From: Toxorhynchites rutilus septentrionalis | Taxonomy: Eukaryota > Arthropoda > Insecta > Diptera > Culicidae | DNA length: 64,000 bases | NCBI RefSeq assembly: GCF_029784135.1 | Contig: NC_073746.1 | Span: forward strand, 248,691,307 to 248,755,306 | Reading direction: 5' to 3' | Shown here: positions 41,020 through 54,100 of the stretch, in pieces | Position numbering within the stretch: position 1 is the first letter of the stretch | Layout: each line of letters opens with the position of its first letter | Program-made: the position numbers and the translations under genes | The notes under the pieces: generated by a model | The model's database searches: none | Seen by the model: the letters and a program-made list of their open reading frames with translations, nothing else | Told to the model about the DNA's origin: nothing

Positions 41020-42175
41020 TGCTCCCATGACAGAGTGCTTAGCGTTACACATCATCATGCCGGGGGTTCGGGTTCGATTCCCGATCTAGTCGGAAGATTT
41101 TATATGGCATGGAAATCCCCAGCAAACATTAAATCGCATAACAAGCGTATATATCATATGCCCTAAAATTTAGTTGGCATATAATGCGCCTAACTGGCAT
41201 ATGCATGCAAAAGTGGAGGCCATATACATACATGGCAAATGCCTACCGAATTTGTTTGTATGAATATGCAACTTTGACCGGCTAGAATAGCGATTATGTT
41301 GAAATTCTCTAATATTAACGATCTAATATGAATATATTCATGAATTGTCAAAGCACCAAATACGACTTTTGCCATACTCATATACGATTTATTACAGACA
41401 TAGAAAAAAAAACAAATGGCGCAAAATATTTTCGTGAAATGTTTATTATAGCCTCACGAATCGCCATTTTTATATATGAGTATTTATGTTTGTAGAAATA
41501 ATAATTGTTTGATTGACTTGTGTTGGGAGTGGAATATGAATGTTTAAAATGGCACAGGTTGATGTTTGGTGAAAACTGCTCCGATGAGGGTTCGAACTCC
41601 GGTCGTCTGGATTATCATCCACCAGCTATCTCGCGCGGCTATCTGAAATTTATTTCAACAGTGGTTAAAACTTTCGAGTGCATCAGAATTTCATTGACAT
41701 TTCAATATGATGTAATATGTTCTTTATTAGGATCTAATATGATTTACTGTTTCATGATTTTGTTCATCATGCAACACGATTTACTACAGTACTAAATCGA
41801 TTTAAATTATACGCTTATACGACACACAAACTGCATCAGCGTAATATACGCATATGATGCGGATTAAATATATTTTACGACAATGTACATCATAAAATTG
41901 ATGTTTATTATACCGAATTGCGACTTAATTTGATAATGATATATAAAATCGAGTTTTTACATTTTATGCGATTTCAAATATACACGATACATACTTTGAT
42001 TGATATTATATGCGATTATGATTTATTCGGATTTCTTGTAAGACTTGGCACGTGCAAAATTATACGATTTAATGTTTGCTGGGTCCCAACTAAGTACTAA
42101 TAAAAATGACGCAAATAATACTACTTTGAGAAGGCGAAGTTCTTCTAGGAATGTTAGTGGCATTGAAGAAGATGC
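41020..42175 (+). mobile_element. tRNA-related SINE (Feilai-like), split by an inverted-repeat element
   Basis: The head 41020-41100 has an A-box-like GACAGAGTGCTTAGCG and a B-box GGTTCGATTCC (41071-41081), followed by a body that resumes after the 41118-42083 insertion as TCCCAACTAAGTACTAATAA and ends in a GAAGAAG-type tail. The same body and tail occur at 51620-51895. It is not a functional tRNA: no cloverleaf acceptor pairing is evident. The family name is from memory of Aedes SINEs. Confidence 0.75.
41118..42083. mobile_element. 966-bp inverted-repeat element inserted in a SINE
   Basis: The left end CCCAGCAAACATTAAATCG and right end with the inverted sequence (ATACGATTTAATGTTTGCTG plus GG) flank AT-rich DNA without an ORF. 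TC on both sides (41116-41117, 42084-42085) may be the target duplication; the joined flanks restore the SINE body seen at 51720-51690. A second, one-ended copy lies at 52240-52430. Confidence 0.8.
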
Positions 42176-42979
42176 TTTCAATGTTACAAGAGAATTGATA
42201 AAATGACGCTTTCTTCGTAGCCTCCCACAAGACTGTTTAAGATAGTTCTGTATCATTATGGTTCTAATTTAATCTACTAAATTATACCGCTCCATCACAG
42301 TTTTAACATAGTGATATAATGCCATATTATGCCAAAACCGAGTATTTTCATCGTGGCAACAGCTGTTCTTGAACACACTCATTCTGGTAAGTTTTCTTGT
42401 TAATTGTACCAGTGGTGCTAATAGATTGACTTTTTCTTTCCCTTTTGACAAGCGATGCATTTGCTTGCCGAACAAAATATTTTTTGGGGAATTTCTTCAA
42501 CTTTTCCGTCCTAAATTATTCAGTTGATGAATTTCTGCCTATTGTTAGTTTTGTTTGACATTATTATTTATTTGTTAGACAATAAAAATTGTCTTAACTA
42601 ATTCAAGTTTAATATTGTTATCCTACTCAAAAAATCATTTGTGGACATATCAAAATCGAACGCAGATTCGACTAATGCAAACATACGAGCCATTGCACAA
42701 GTAGTTTGGTTATATTCGTACTGAGTACGATGGAAGCTCGGCTGCATCAGGGACTGTTGTCTCAGCATCCTACTTGAAGCACCAATGTTGCGAAACGAGA
42801 GAAGATGAGAGTAACCGACTTCACCGACTAACAGCTTTCAAACAAAAATATGCTGTTGTGTCTTGCGCCTCCGTTCGAGCGTTTCAAAACCAAACAGTTA
42901 ACTTCTATTTGGACACGCTGGTATCTGTCCCGTGCTTAACGTACAGCGTTCTACCAATTCAGTATAATGAAAGCCATGA
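42176..42979. other. No gene recognised
   Basis: AT-rich spacer. Open stretches of up to 86 codons on the plus strand at 42774-43034 are antisense to the retrotransposon remnant and not convincing. Confidence 0.55.
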
Positions 42980-44090
42980 AGCCAGTCTGTTAGAGACTGC
43001 CAATCGAGATAGTTTGCAGGGTGGAATTTTATGATAAGTCGGAGGCGCCTTCTAGGTTCATATCAAACCATCAAACAGGGGTAAATAAATCCATTAAGTT
43101 GGCAGCTATGGACTTACCAGGGATGAATCCATGTTGATCGAGTGAACTATGGTTCTTCGTGGCTCGTAGAGAATTTGATCGATGACTTCAAAACCTTTGG
43201 ATGCTGCAGAGAGGCTGGAAACATGTAAAACACTTTCCAACACACTGGAAACTCTCCTCGCTCGATAGAACCGGAGCATAGCAACTCTTCAACTTTTTGG
43301 ATACATCGATGATTATTGCGGGTAATATTCCGAACGTGGCAATAGCTACTGCATCTAGTGGAAATTTGGATGCAGCATACTCTGCCTCTTCATCGGATGT
43401 TGGTTTTGTTTAAAAAACGTAGGTGTAATGCGTCGCAGAGAAATCACACGCTTCTGCTTCGCTTTCGGATGCTCTCCCATCAAAAATCACATTGCTCGGA
43501 ACTGACACGTTTTTTCGCTTGCTGTTTACGAAGCCCCAGAATAATGTTGGATCCCGACGCTAATTAAGAGCCCTGTATTCATTATTCGTAAGTGGCCAAT
43601 GCGTGCATAAGGATCCTTGACGCGAATGTTAAGTGGGGGATGGTGGGTAACTACATGGAAAAAGGGCTCTTCAGCCGTGTAAACTACTGTAAACTACTGT
43701 ACTATCCCTCAGACGCGAAAATCAAATCAAGAGTTCAATCAGAATTATTCAGCTGCGCATTAATTTGGTTTAGGTTTATAAATCCATTCCGTCGATTAAC
43801 GCCGAGGTCACTGGGTTCAAAAACGACGCGTTTTCTGTCATCTCCATTTTCTGACCACATAATACACGGTTGATTGTAGTCTCCACATATGAGTACAATA
43901 TCATTCTGGGCAGCGATGTTACAGACCTCACGAACGGTAGCGATGTGCTCTTCTATAATGGCGGCTTTCATCAGGTGGAATATAATGTAAACCCAGTCCT
44001 GGCAGTTGTTTAAAATCGCAATCAGTTTTTGCGTATCTGAAATCACCGTCGAATTTCGTTTGTCGTTTATGTTCATTCCAATACATCCAT
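42980..44090 (-). pseudogene. non-LTR retrotransposon remnant: endonuclease plus start of reverse transcriptase
   Basis: Minus-strand frame 44076-43735 reads HIATVREVCNIAAQNDIVLI and CGDYNQPCIMWSENGDD, an AP-endonuclease core (GDYN motif). Further along the minus strand, 43300-43060 reads IERGEFPVCWKVFYMFP and pieces equivalent to the fingers region of RT (a QHGFIPG-like block). Frames are broken and about half the expected sequence between the two parts is missing. It is a different lineage from the 23581-25883 and RTE-like elements. Confidence 0.7.
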
Positions 44091-44251
44091 AAATTATTAT
44101 TTCAACCTGTTAAAACTCGTTATCGTAATTATCAACTGCCATATTTTAGTAAATCTAAAACTATGTAAAAAGCGAAATTCTTAAGCATCTGTATAAAATT
44201 CATAATTCGCAACAAACATATCCTTTTCTTGTTTCTTTTTCGTTGCGCTTA

Positions 44252-44488
44252 AAGTGCGATTCACATACAACATCCACATCACGATTACGTTCCGTCACGT
44301 CACGTTGCGTCAATTATTCTTCCATTCAATTCCTATTGATGCATTCACATACACCAGCAACGGCAAATCGAAGTTGCCGTTGCCGGTGTATGTGAATGTT
44401 TGCATAAGAACTGCTTGGAAGAATATTTGACGCAACGTGACGTGACGGAACGTGAACGTGACGTGGATGTTGTATGTGAATCGCACTT
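44252..44488. mobile_element. Foldback MITE, 237 bp
   Basis: The arms begin AAGTGCGATTCACATACAAC at 44252 and at 44488 on the other strand and stay similar for about 110 bp each, including CGTCACGTCACGTTGCGTCA and CACATACACC-GGCAACGGCAA. The whole element folds on itself. It contains repeated CACGT motifs. No ORF is meaningful. Confidence 0.88.
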
Positions 44489-45116
44489 AAACCTATGGGT
44501 TCAAAAATCATGTTGTGCCCAAATGAAGCTTTCCCAATTTGAATCGGTACGTTTCTTGTGCAGTGCAGCGCTCCCAGTGATCGAATCTAGAATATTCAAT
44601 AGCAATGTGTTTACAAAGCCTTTCTCTCGAAATTCTGTGCAAATTTTTTGAAAAAGTTGATGTTTCCTTGAATTGCCGGGCGATGGAAGAAAAAGGAAAA
44701 GAATTAATTCTGCAAAAAAAAAAGTTATAAAAGCCCGATATGAACGGATACAAGTCTGTGTAGTGCTAAAGCGTTTCAAGGAACCCCGGAAGGTTCCATC
44801 AAGACATCTAAGTCTATTAGATCCGGGGTCCCGTCAAGTCTTGGCCATATTTAGTGGGTTGCCAGAAAAAATAGCTTAAAACGCTACTTTAATGATCAGA
44901 TACTAAAAAACCAGCAGCTTGAGCAGAAATCGCTAGTTTGTATCAAGCCCAAGTTCGGGAAGATTGATAAATTCTTGAAATTGAACCCTTTTAAGAGAAA
45001 AATAAGCTAGACCTATTCTTAAAGGCGTTTTGGGTTTTTATTAAACATTGTGATCACATTAACTAGCTACTTGAATAAAAATAAAAGGAATTCACAAGTT
45101 CGTTAATGTAAAACAC
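44489..45116. other. No gene recognised
   Basis: A basic 68-codon plus-strand frame (44673-44879) resembles no family I know and is overlapped by minus-strand frames. Probably spacer or worn repeat. Confidence 0.5.
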
Positions 45117-45390
45117 ACCTAAATTATCTGCGAGTGGATGATGCGGATTATTTGCAGAAGCGAGTTACGTAGTAATTCTTTAGATCTTCCCGAAACTTGT
45201 CAGTGGTTGTTAGACTCTTGCTCTTTTGTTTTGGATTACAGATTGTTAGTTTAATGGTTTCTGAAATCATAAAACGTAGTTTTCATGCTGAAATATTTTG
45301 TGGTGGTAGTACCTCGTTTTTAGTCCTTTATTGCGTCATCCGCGGTGACCTTGCCACTCCATTTTGCGAATGCGGGATTCTACTATATAT
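45117..45390. mobile_element. Diverged Tigger-like MITE
   Basis: Text such as TTATCTGCGAGTGGATGATG, CGTAGTTTTCATGCTGAAAT and GGTAGTACCTCGTTTTTAG aligns, in order, with the reverse complement of the 12543-12867 element. The outer termini are worn (GGGATTCTACTATAT on the right). It is older than the 12543 copy. Confidence 0.65.
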
Positions 45391-45614
45391 GAACATGGAA
45401 ACTCTGATATCAGTTCAGTGAAAAAGTATAAATTATTATTAATTTTATTCAGTTTTTATGTTCAAACATATAAGGTTATTCATCGTAAACAATTTACACA
45501 TAAATATTTGTACTATCAAATTTTCTGAAAGAACTTCATCATTCAGAATGGACAGTAACCCATATTATTAACTATTCAGAATTAATTTAACCATAAGCGC
45601 AATGGCATTTTAAG

Positions 45615-45835
45615 AAGGCCGTACCCTGTTTGTCCGGTTTGTTCGTCAGACCTGTCGGCACATGGCTAGATTACCTTAAATATTTCAGTCGAATTTTTTC
45701 CATGTTCGATGTTCGACATTGTTGATAATTGAAGAGTGGCAAACAAAACAGTGTTTGTACAAATTTGAAACCAAACTTTATCTATCAAAAAGTGTCAAAT
45801 ATTTGACCTCTGGACAAACGTTGTACGACCACCTT
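45615..45835. mobile_element. MITE, 221 bp, termini AAGGCCGTAC / GTACGACCACCTT
   Basis: AAGGCCGTACCCTGTTTGTC at 45615 is mirrored by GGACAAACGTTGTACGACC ending at 45835. The interior is non-coding. A TA near each end could be the target site. It sits about 1.9 kb upstream of the Usp32 start. Confidence 0.65.
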
Positions 45836-47751
45836 TATTCATCTGGAAAGAAGTGAAAAATTTTGACGTTTGTCTTTTCACCAAATTCACCTCTACTTCA
45901 GAAGAAAACAATAAATGACAACTGCCATCGTTTTGTCACAATGCAAAGTACGTAGAATAGAAGGTAAGGGATATTTCCTATGTATACACACGGAGAGCGC
46001 ATGTGTTACAAACACAACGAAGTTAGTAATAACAAATCCTCAATTAGTTCGCAGTTCTGAAGTTTTTTAAATATTTCTCGATTTTAAAAGTTCCAAAAAT
46101 TCTGAAAAGAGACAAAATCGCAAGTCGTGCCGAAGGTAAACACGATAATGTACCGCTTTTTCAGTGCAAGTATGTTTTTATGTGGTTTTTTATCGATTTC
46201 ATACTGAACAGGTTTTGTTTACTACAGCGAAATGTTGAAGTACCACGTCCCGCGATGTCGGAACAGAATAATTTCGAATGAGATAAACTAATCGGAGATG
46301 TTTTCAGCTATCCCATGCATTCGCTCCTTGGTTCGGGAACGGGAACGACACTGCTTCGATATAATCTCTCAACACATTTGTTTATCGGATTGCATTATTT
46401 TTATAGTACAGGTGCGATAATTTTACAGTTTTAAATTTTAAAATAATTAAGTAAACTGCTATTTCATCATTTCGAAACATTTTTGGAGACAGTTCTTGTA
46501 TTTGAAAAATCAAAAACTGTTTAAATTTATATGGATTCGATCGATGGTTTATTACTATTTCTTGCTTTTTTCCTTTGCCTACCACACTTGAACAAAGCAG
46601 GGAGTAGACTACCTTCTTATTCCACGTACTTTGGTCACAATGAACCAAAATGATCTCAGTAATTTAATAACGAATGAGAAACAAGAGAGCTTAGCTGTCA
46701 GAGGACAAAGTACCGTCGATGAAGAGTTTAGCTGATAGTGAATCTGATGTGTAATTTTTTTTTCTCGTCAATTTGCAAAAGTGGTTTTTCCATCAATCTC
46801 GTTTTTTGTTCGGTTCAATTATACCACAGGAGACGTAACACTGTCGGGTGAAATTGTACGCCATAATTAACAGGTGGAAAATCTGATTGACAATAATCAA
46901 GAAATAGCCTTGCATCGGTTTTTCTTATGTGAATTGATCAGGCGAAAAGAAGGGTTCGATGAAGTGGAAGAAAGAACAACAAAAGTGACAATGATGGCGA
47001 ATTCTGAGTTCTGTTAGTGGAAAAAAGTGAATTAGAATAACTGTCCCCTGTCCATAATCACCTGATTCCGCAAAATTGTGCTAGTTTGAACCCCTTCTTG
47101 TGTGCAGTGCATGATTTTTTTTCGTTCTGTGGCTGATGGTGTGACGATGGAGACAAATCGTCGTAAAAGCGATCAGTGATGCCAGATTATTTTTTCTTCG
47201 CACTTGAAAAAGATGTTATATAAAATAGGCATATAATGTTTATTAGTTCTACATTCATCGTATTCGAGTATGAAATTACTTTGAACGCAAACGCTATGTT
47301 GAATTTATATCTGAGTATAATATTAATGTCGAGAACAAACTTTTTCATAGAAACGAATATTCGATGAACGAGATGGACAATCTATTTTCTGGCAGCACAG
47401 ATTAGAACATGACTAGCTGAACGGGAAATAAAGCTAATAGGAATATGCTATTGTGTTTGTTGATATTTCAGGAGGAAAACATGATTCAGTGATGCAACGG
47501 CGGCAACGCATCAATGTGTCCAATAGTGGAAAGCGCAATGCTACAAACAGCTCATCGTGAATTGAGTTGATTATAGATGTGAGCTGTTATCTTTTAGTGT
47601 GATAATGAGAATCGAAACGAAAAAATCTCAAAGTAAACTAGTGCATCCTACTTTTTGCGTATGGAGACTCACTGTTAACGACAAATTGTTGCACTACAGG
47701 CTGTTGTATTGAACGAGAAGAGAAGGAAGAGAAAACAAAGTTGTCTCAACA
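45836..47751 (+). promoter_or_regulatory. Usp32 upstream region and leader
   Basis: No repeat recognised over most of this stretch, in contrast to both sides. The region directly before the start codon is purine-rich (GAGAAGAGAAGGAAGAGAAA). Transcription start and any noncoding exon cannot be placed from sequence alone. Confidence 0.4.
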
Positions 47752-50700
47752 ATGGGGGCAAAAGATTCAAAACCATCATGTATCAACTATGAGGATGCAG
47801 TTAAAAGAGGTAAGATAGTGGTATCCTTTTTGTTCGGAAAAAATATTTTCCTTAGTAGAACTCGGTTTCGTTGGATTATGTGATTAGAATGATGCAAAAA
47901 GGAAGTCAAGTGTACGAGCGAGTACTATGTGGGGACAGCTGATTACAAAGTCCAGAAAGAGATGTCACATCAGACAGACAAATTAAGAGATGGTAAAAAG
48001 GGCGATCGGTGCATTAAAAAAAATCCATTGCATTAAAGGGTGCAGTGTTTTCAGTTTTATTGATGAAGGAATCATTACGGGCAATAGAATATACTATTCC
48101 AGAAGAAGAGCATCGTTGAAATGTTTCATCATGTATTATTTGGTACACTGGAAAAAGTTCTGTAATTTTTAATGTATATGAACAGGGATGTGAGATGTGA
48201 AGACATGTTTTTGACGTGAGACTACACTGAGAGAAATAATTAGTAAATATAACGAATTTTTTGGTAAATACTACCAATCTATAGTCATTTTCGACCGTAC
48301 TAATAAACACATATGTCAAGCAGAACCATGATTCGGAAGCCCAATATCGGCTACATTTTCTCGCCGAAAATGCACGTATCAGAATTATATCCTTATTATA
48401 CCTCCGTATTGCCTTATGGGAACAATGAAAATGGTTAATACGCGCTTTTCTCACCAATTTTCAGATATGACAATATCCAAGCTTACTAATGTTATCGAGT
48501 AAAATATACTAATCTCTGGTAGGGATGCGGAGGGATGCTAATTTTGCATTACCAAATGTATTTAGTAGTTTTCGACCGAGGATTTTTCTAAGGGTACGTC
48601 TAACCGGAATATATGTGGGGTAAAATGAAAACCTAAAAACAGAACAAGCAGAATTTTTTTTTCGAGATTTCGAATGCTTATAACTCGAACATTCCTCAAT
48701 AGATTGGAAAGATGTTTGCATCAATTGATAGAAAATATTTCTACGCATCTATCACAATGAATATGATGTTATTTTTCATGAGACAAAGAATTGAACAAAT
48801 GTGAAATATTAAGCGTTATCTAAACGCCCTAACTGCCACGTTTTGATTGGTCTGACTTACGGTTTCCCCAACACAGACTTCAAAATCAATGTACCTGAGT
48901 GAATCCGCTTTCGAAATACACGCAAGTGGGGAGGAGGGATTGTTGTTCCCATCGAAGTATGTTCCCTAACACAGCCATCAAAAGCAAGGTACCTGGGGAA
49001 TTCGGCATTTCAAATAAATGCAAGGTACAGGAATTTTTATTCCCATCGAAGAATGTTCTCCAACACAGCCATCAAAGTCAATGTGCTTGGGGGAATCGGC
49101 TTGGTAGGTACATGCAAGTACATGCATTTGTTCAAATTCTTTATTCAATAATTTCATCAATACAAACAAATGCTTTCTAAGCCAACAGTAGTCACACATC
49201 AACCTTGTCGTAGTATATCTACCCACCCATTTTTATTATTAGAGAAACAACAAACATAAACCAGACATCTCTAAAATTGATCAATCGAGAAATCCGTGCC
49301 AAAATCCTAAAATCATGACAAAAAAAAAAGTTTTATATAGCTTTTTATCTTATTGATATTCTTGCCTCTATCATATGGATTATTTACTCAGACGTTTCGT
49401 TATTATGGAATTATTGGGCCAATGTTTATGCACTTAATCAAAGATTTAACAAAAACTTTTAAATCTATATGCATTTATTTTCCTTATTTTCCTGTTCCAG
49501 ATATTTGTCGCAAGTTATGTACTCCCGCTCGTGGACATCCTGCAGTTTGTGTGTCTTAATATACTGTCACAGGGCGGAAATTATAACCGGCCGGGTTTGA
49601 GTGTGCACACCAAGTAAACGGGCCAAACGTGGATCCAGTTGAACTGCAGCGGCTGGTAATCCAGCAACAACAAAATCGTGTAACGTACATTACGATCTCC
49701 GGGGCGTTTCACCTGGAACCCGTCGGTCTCCTGTGTAGCATATGTTTGATACCATTCGACCAGATGGTTATCCGGCCCTTACAGCTCCTTGTTCAGCTCG
49801 ATTACCAACGATTTGAAGAAGCTGGAGAATTTGCGCTTAATTTTGTTCGGATCCGATTTGTTATCCTCAAGCAGACGGCTCTCAACGCGCTATTCCCACG
49901 AAGCAACCGAACTTTCCGATCGCTTTTCACCGCCACCATCGTTCTCCTTGCTGGGATAAAATGTATCGGAGATGAAAATGCGCAACTTGCGCTCGAATGC
50001 TAACAGATCCATGTATGCCTGGGACTCGGGCACCAAATCACGCACCTTCTGGGGGAGAATTTTGTCCGCCAGCTTTTTCTTTTTCTTCTCCGGATACTCG
50101 GTTTTCTGCAGTGGCTGATTGATCGAGCTGCGCGTGTCAGCGGCACGTTTGCTCCCTCCAGATGTACCACTGGGCATCGGCGAACCACGCATGCTGCCTC
50201 CCTGAAGCCGGGTGCTGATGCATGGGTGATTGATTCTTTGGTGGATGCCCACCAGACATCTGGGGTGGCGGTGTAAATCCGCCGGGCGGAAAACTATTGC
50301 CCGGACCGTATGGTCTCATACCGGGCGGTGGCTGGTTCAGTTGAACGACAGGGCAGACGGGTAGCGCTGAGGCCAGCCGTTGGGAAACGCTGCGACATAG
50401 TGGCGTTCGGGTTTTCCGCCTATCATAAACACTTTAACGTTCTTATGGCGGGTTTACATCAAGGAGATCTTTAGCTATAGATGGATTTATTCACCCGAAA
50501 ATAGATGTAAACGGGTGAGAATATATATGATACACTTCTTCGAGGTATATATGTAGAGAATGTATAGAATAAATTCAGGCATATGTAAACGCTGGAGGAT
50601 AAGGGAAAAGGGAATTAATTAAAGTTGAACTACAGGTACTGATTGCAGAAATAAGTTTGCAACTGATGAATTACTTAGCACAACTTGGAGCTCTTGGTGT

Positions 50701-50852
50701 GAATACGAAATAGTACGTACATCCTGGCTAGTGTAAAATAACTTAAATCATGACGAAAGCTCCGGATCTTGCAACAAAATACCTAGGAGGGTAGTTTTGC
50801 CTACCATTTTGTACTTAGTGCTGTTAAACTTCCTATGCACAGCTAATAGAAA

Positions 50853-50933
<81 letters not shown>

Positions 50934-51032
50934 CTATATTTCTATTAGCTGTGCATAGGAAGTTTAACAGCACTAAGTACAAAATGGTAGGCAAAACTAC
51001 CCTCCTAGGTATTTTGTTGTGGTATGTTGTGG

Positions 51033-51103
<71 letters not shown>

Positions 51104-54100
51104 TCTGTCTGTCTGTCTGATTCTTTTGGACTCGGAAACTACTGAACCGATCGACATGAAAATTGGTATGTAGGGGTTTCTGCATTATTCGAGAATTATT
51201 CAAGCAAATGAAACGACATGTGAAGGCTTTAGAGTGAAATAAATGTTTCTATGGTGGTTAGACACTCCACCCCTCTCTCTAATGGGGGACTGCCATACAA
51301 ATGGAACCCAAATTTCTACATTACTCGTGAATTAATCAAGCAAATGCAACCAAGTTAGGTATCTGGAGGTTTTAGGATGCAATAAATATTTCTATGGTGG
51401 TTAGACACTCCACCCTCCTCTCTAAGGGGGGGCTACCGTACAAATGAAACACAAATTTCTGCATTACTCGATAATTAATCAAGCAAACGAAACCAAATTT
51501 GGCATGTGGAGGGTTTAAGGATGTAATAAATGTTTCTATGGTGGTTCGACACTCCTCCCCCCTCTCTGCATCCAACTTTAGTGATTTCTTACCTGTGAGA
51601 AATTCACCAGCGTTTACATCTTCTTCTTCTTCTTCGATGACACTAACGTTCCTAGAGGAACTTCGTCGTCTAAACGTAGTATTACTTGCGTCATTTTTAT
51701 TAGTAATTAGTTGAGATTTCTATGCCGAATATCACGTCTTGAATGCATTCTGAATGGTAAGCTCTAGAATACGCGTGACCACAGTGCAAGTTGGAGGAAA
51801 TTTCTTTTACGAAAAATTCCTCCGGCTGGAACGGAAATCGAACCCGAACTCCCTGCATGTTAGGTGTGACGCTAACCACTCGGTCACGGGAGCACAAAAA
51901 AATGGAAATATACTGTAGGTTTTTAGGGGAAAAATATTGTCGATCAAAAGATACCGAGGCACTACTCAGTGTCGCATTATGGGTGATTGTGGCCCGTAAT
52001 TGGACATATCAACAAACACAACACAATGTGAAAAACAAATTCAAACAGAAAAATAATTGAAAATCACACGAATAACCATTAGAAAAGTGTGCAAAATATA
52101 TAATCTAGGTTGGAAACACTTCTCCAAATTTATCGTGCTGTAGAAATTTGCACAAGCGATGTTTACAAAAATTTCCAATTAGAGAATCAAATATCCAATT
52201 ATTGTTGTCGCATTACGGTTCTGTCTAATTAGCTAGATGTCCAATTAGAGGCAAATCCCTGTACATGCAAAAGTAGAGGCATTCAAAGTAGAGGTCATAT
52301 GATATGCGCATAAAATGCCGTATATTGCGATGCTTTCGATACTGATCTACGACTTGATTCGATTTTTATTTATTCTTATATATGACTCAGTTTTTTTCAA
52401 AAGTTATACGATTTAATGTTTGCTGGGTACCCATTGAGAGCCACGTAGAGGGGAACAAAAAAATTGTTTTCGACAAATCAAATTGAAATGCAAATCTTCG
52501 TTGTACAAAATTGGAAGTAATAATAACGTGTAAGCTTACTTTAAACAATTTTTTTGCTTTTGTTTTTAAGCAAAAAATAAACGATCCTCAATCCTGCATT
52601 TTAATTAGGATTGACTTTGAAAAATAAAATATGGCAACACTGCCATCGGAAACTAGTGGACATCAAGCCGAATCTGTGGTATCGAGATGAAAAATAGAAG
52701 GTGGGAAGATTCACGGGTTTTGGTTGTGTTGAACTTTAGTTGTGTTAGTAGCCAGGAAGATTGGCAGTTCACATACCAGGCATACCAGTCAGTTACTCAA
52801 ATGGTACAACATTGAATGTGTCAACGAATAACGTTGAAGGAGGATATGCAGAAGTTAATTACAGATTTCCAAATCATATTTTTCGCATGATGAAAAAAAA
52901 ACAGAACATATCACGAACTGGAATGTTTAATTTTTTCTTTGATTTCAGAAATAGTATTCTAATGTCTACTATGTTTGGCTTCTAGAGCAACTTCATGGAA
53001 GTTTGACTTTTTTCAGCAATTTTATTTACTTTTTTCACAATTAGGGTGCTGAAAACTTCAGTCGTCTAGAACTAAGACGCAAGCGGAAAACTTTTCGTCT
53101 TAATCTAAGTCATACGGAGTCAATTAAATTCATTTTTCAAGTTCAGTTTACATGAAAAATCTTGCATCCTTTTTTTACTATGCACTGTCAAATGTTTATC
53201 CGTCAAAGGAATAAAAGATTGTGTGCCTCTGACTTCGTTCGTTTACGTTTTTGGTCGACGTAACGAGAATTAAAATTGAATTGAGTTTAGAACACTTCAA
53301 CAATACTGAAATTTTAGTTTCTGTTAAAATGTCGGGCCCTTATGATTTTAAACGCTAGCATTCATTTAGGAAAAAAACTAATTCCATTTGCTTATTTTTA
53401 CTATTTAATTTTTTTCCTATGTAGTGGAGTATTATAAGAAAAGTAACATACATAAACAAAATCTGTGACGTCACAGATTTAAAAAATCTTCCCACCTTTC
53501 ATTTTCCATCTCGCTATGGTACTTCTAGGCGCTTTGGTGGACTCTGTATCATATATCAAGATGACGTGCTTCAATATTGGAAACAACAGCGTAACCATAG
53601 GAAAGGAAGCCACAAACCTCGTGTGTTTCATGAGTATACTTTTAAAGAAAATTGTTTGTTGATGACAAGTTTATTACGGCAATTTCTCAAAAGTGTTCAA
53701 TGTTGTGTTCTAGAATACAGAGTGCCAGTTAAGACCCCTTTATCCTCATGCACACGTGCTCAGATTGGAATGAACGGAAAGAGAAATCATTAGGCACGCA
53801 TTACGCCAATACCCATGGAACGATCCTGTGAACTCTAGGAGAAATCAGGGGTTTCAAGATCGTGCTTCGCGGAGAATTTCGCGCTTCACGAAGCTTTCGC
53901 CAGTGCTCTGTGTTCTTGACGAATAACTCGAATAACGTTATAAGGTCCGAAAGCAATTTGAAAATAGAAATAGAATAGAAGTATTTGAAAATAAAAATAA
54001 CCCTGACGAAGTCTTAATCGAAAAAATAGAGTGAAGCGCGTTCTCTGAAATTTCTCCGAACGAAGACGAAACAAGTTTTCTATTACATTCAGAGCCCTGG

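Noticed and set aside
41028..41100. tRNA gene on the plus strand
   Set aside because: A- and B-boxes are present but the acceptor stem does not pair and a SINE body follows; it is a SINE head.
43592..43873. 93-codon plus-strand ORF
   Set aside because: Antisense to the endonuclease/RT remnant at 42980-44090; a shadow frame.
48861..49130. CRISPR-like array
   Set aside because: Units are about 96 bp and diverged throughout, with no short identical repeat and unique spacer structure, and the genome is eukaryotic.
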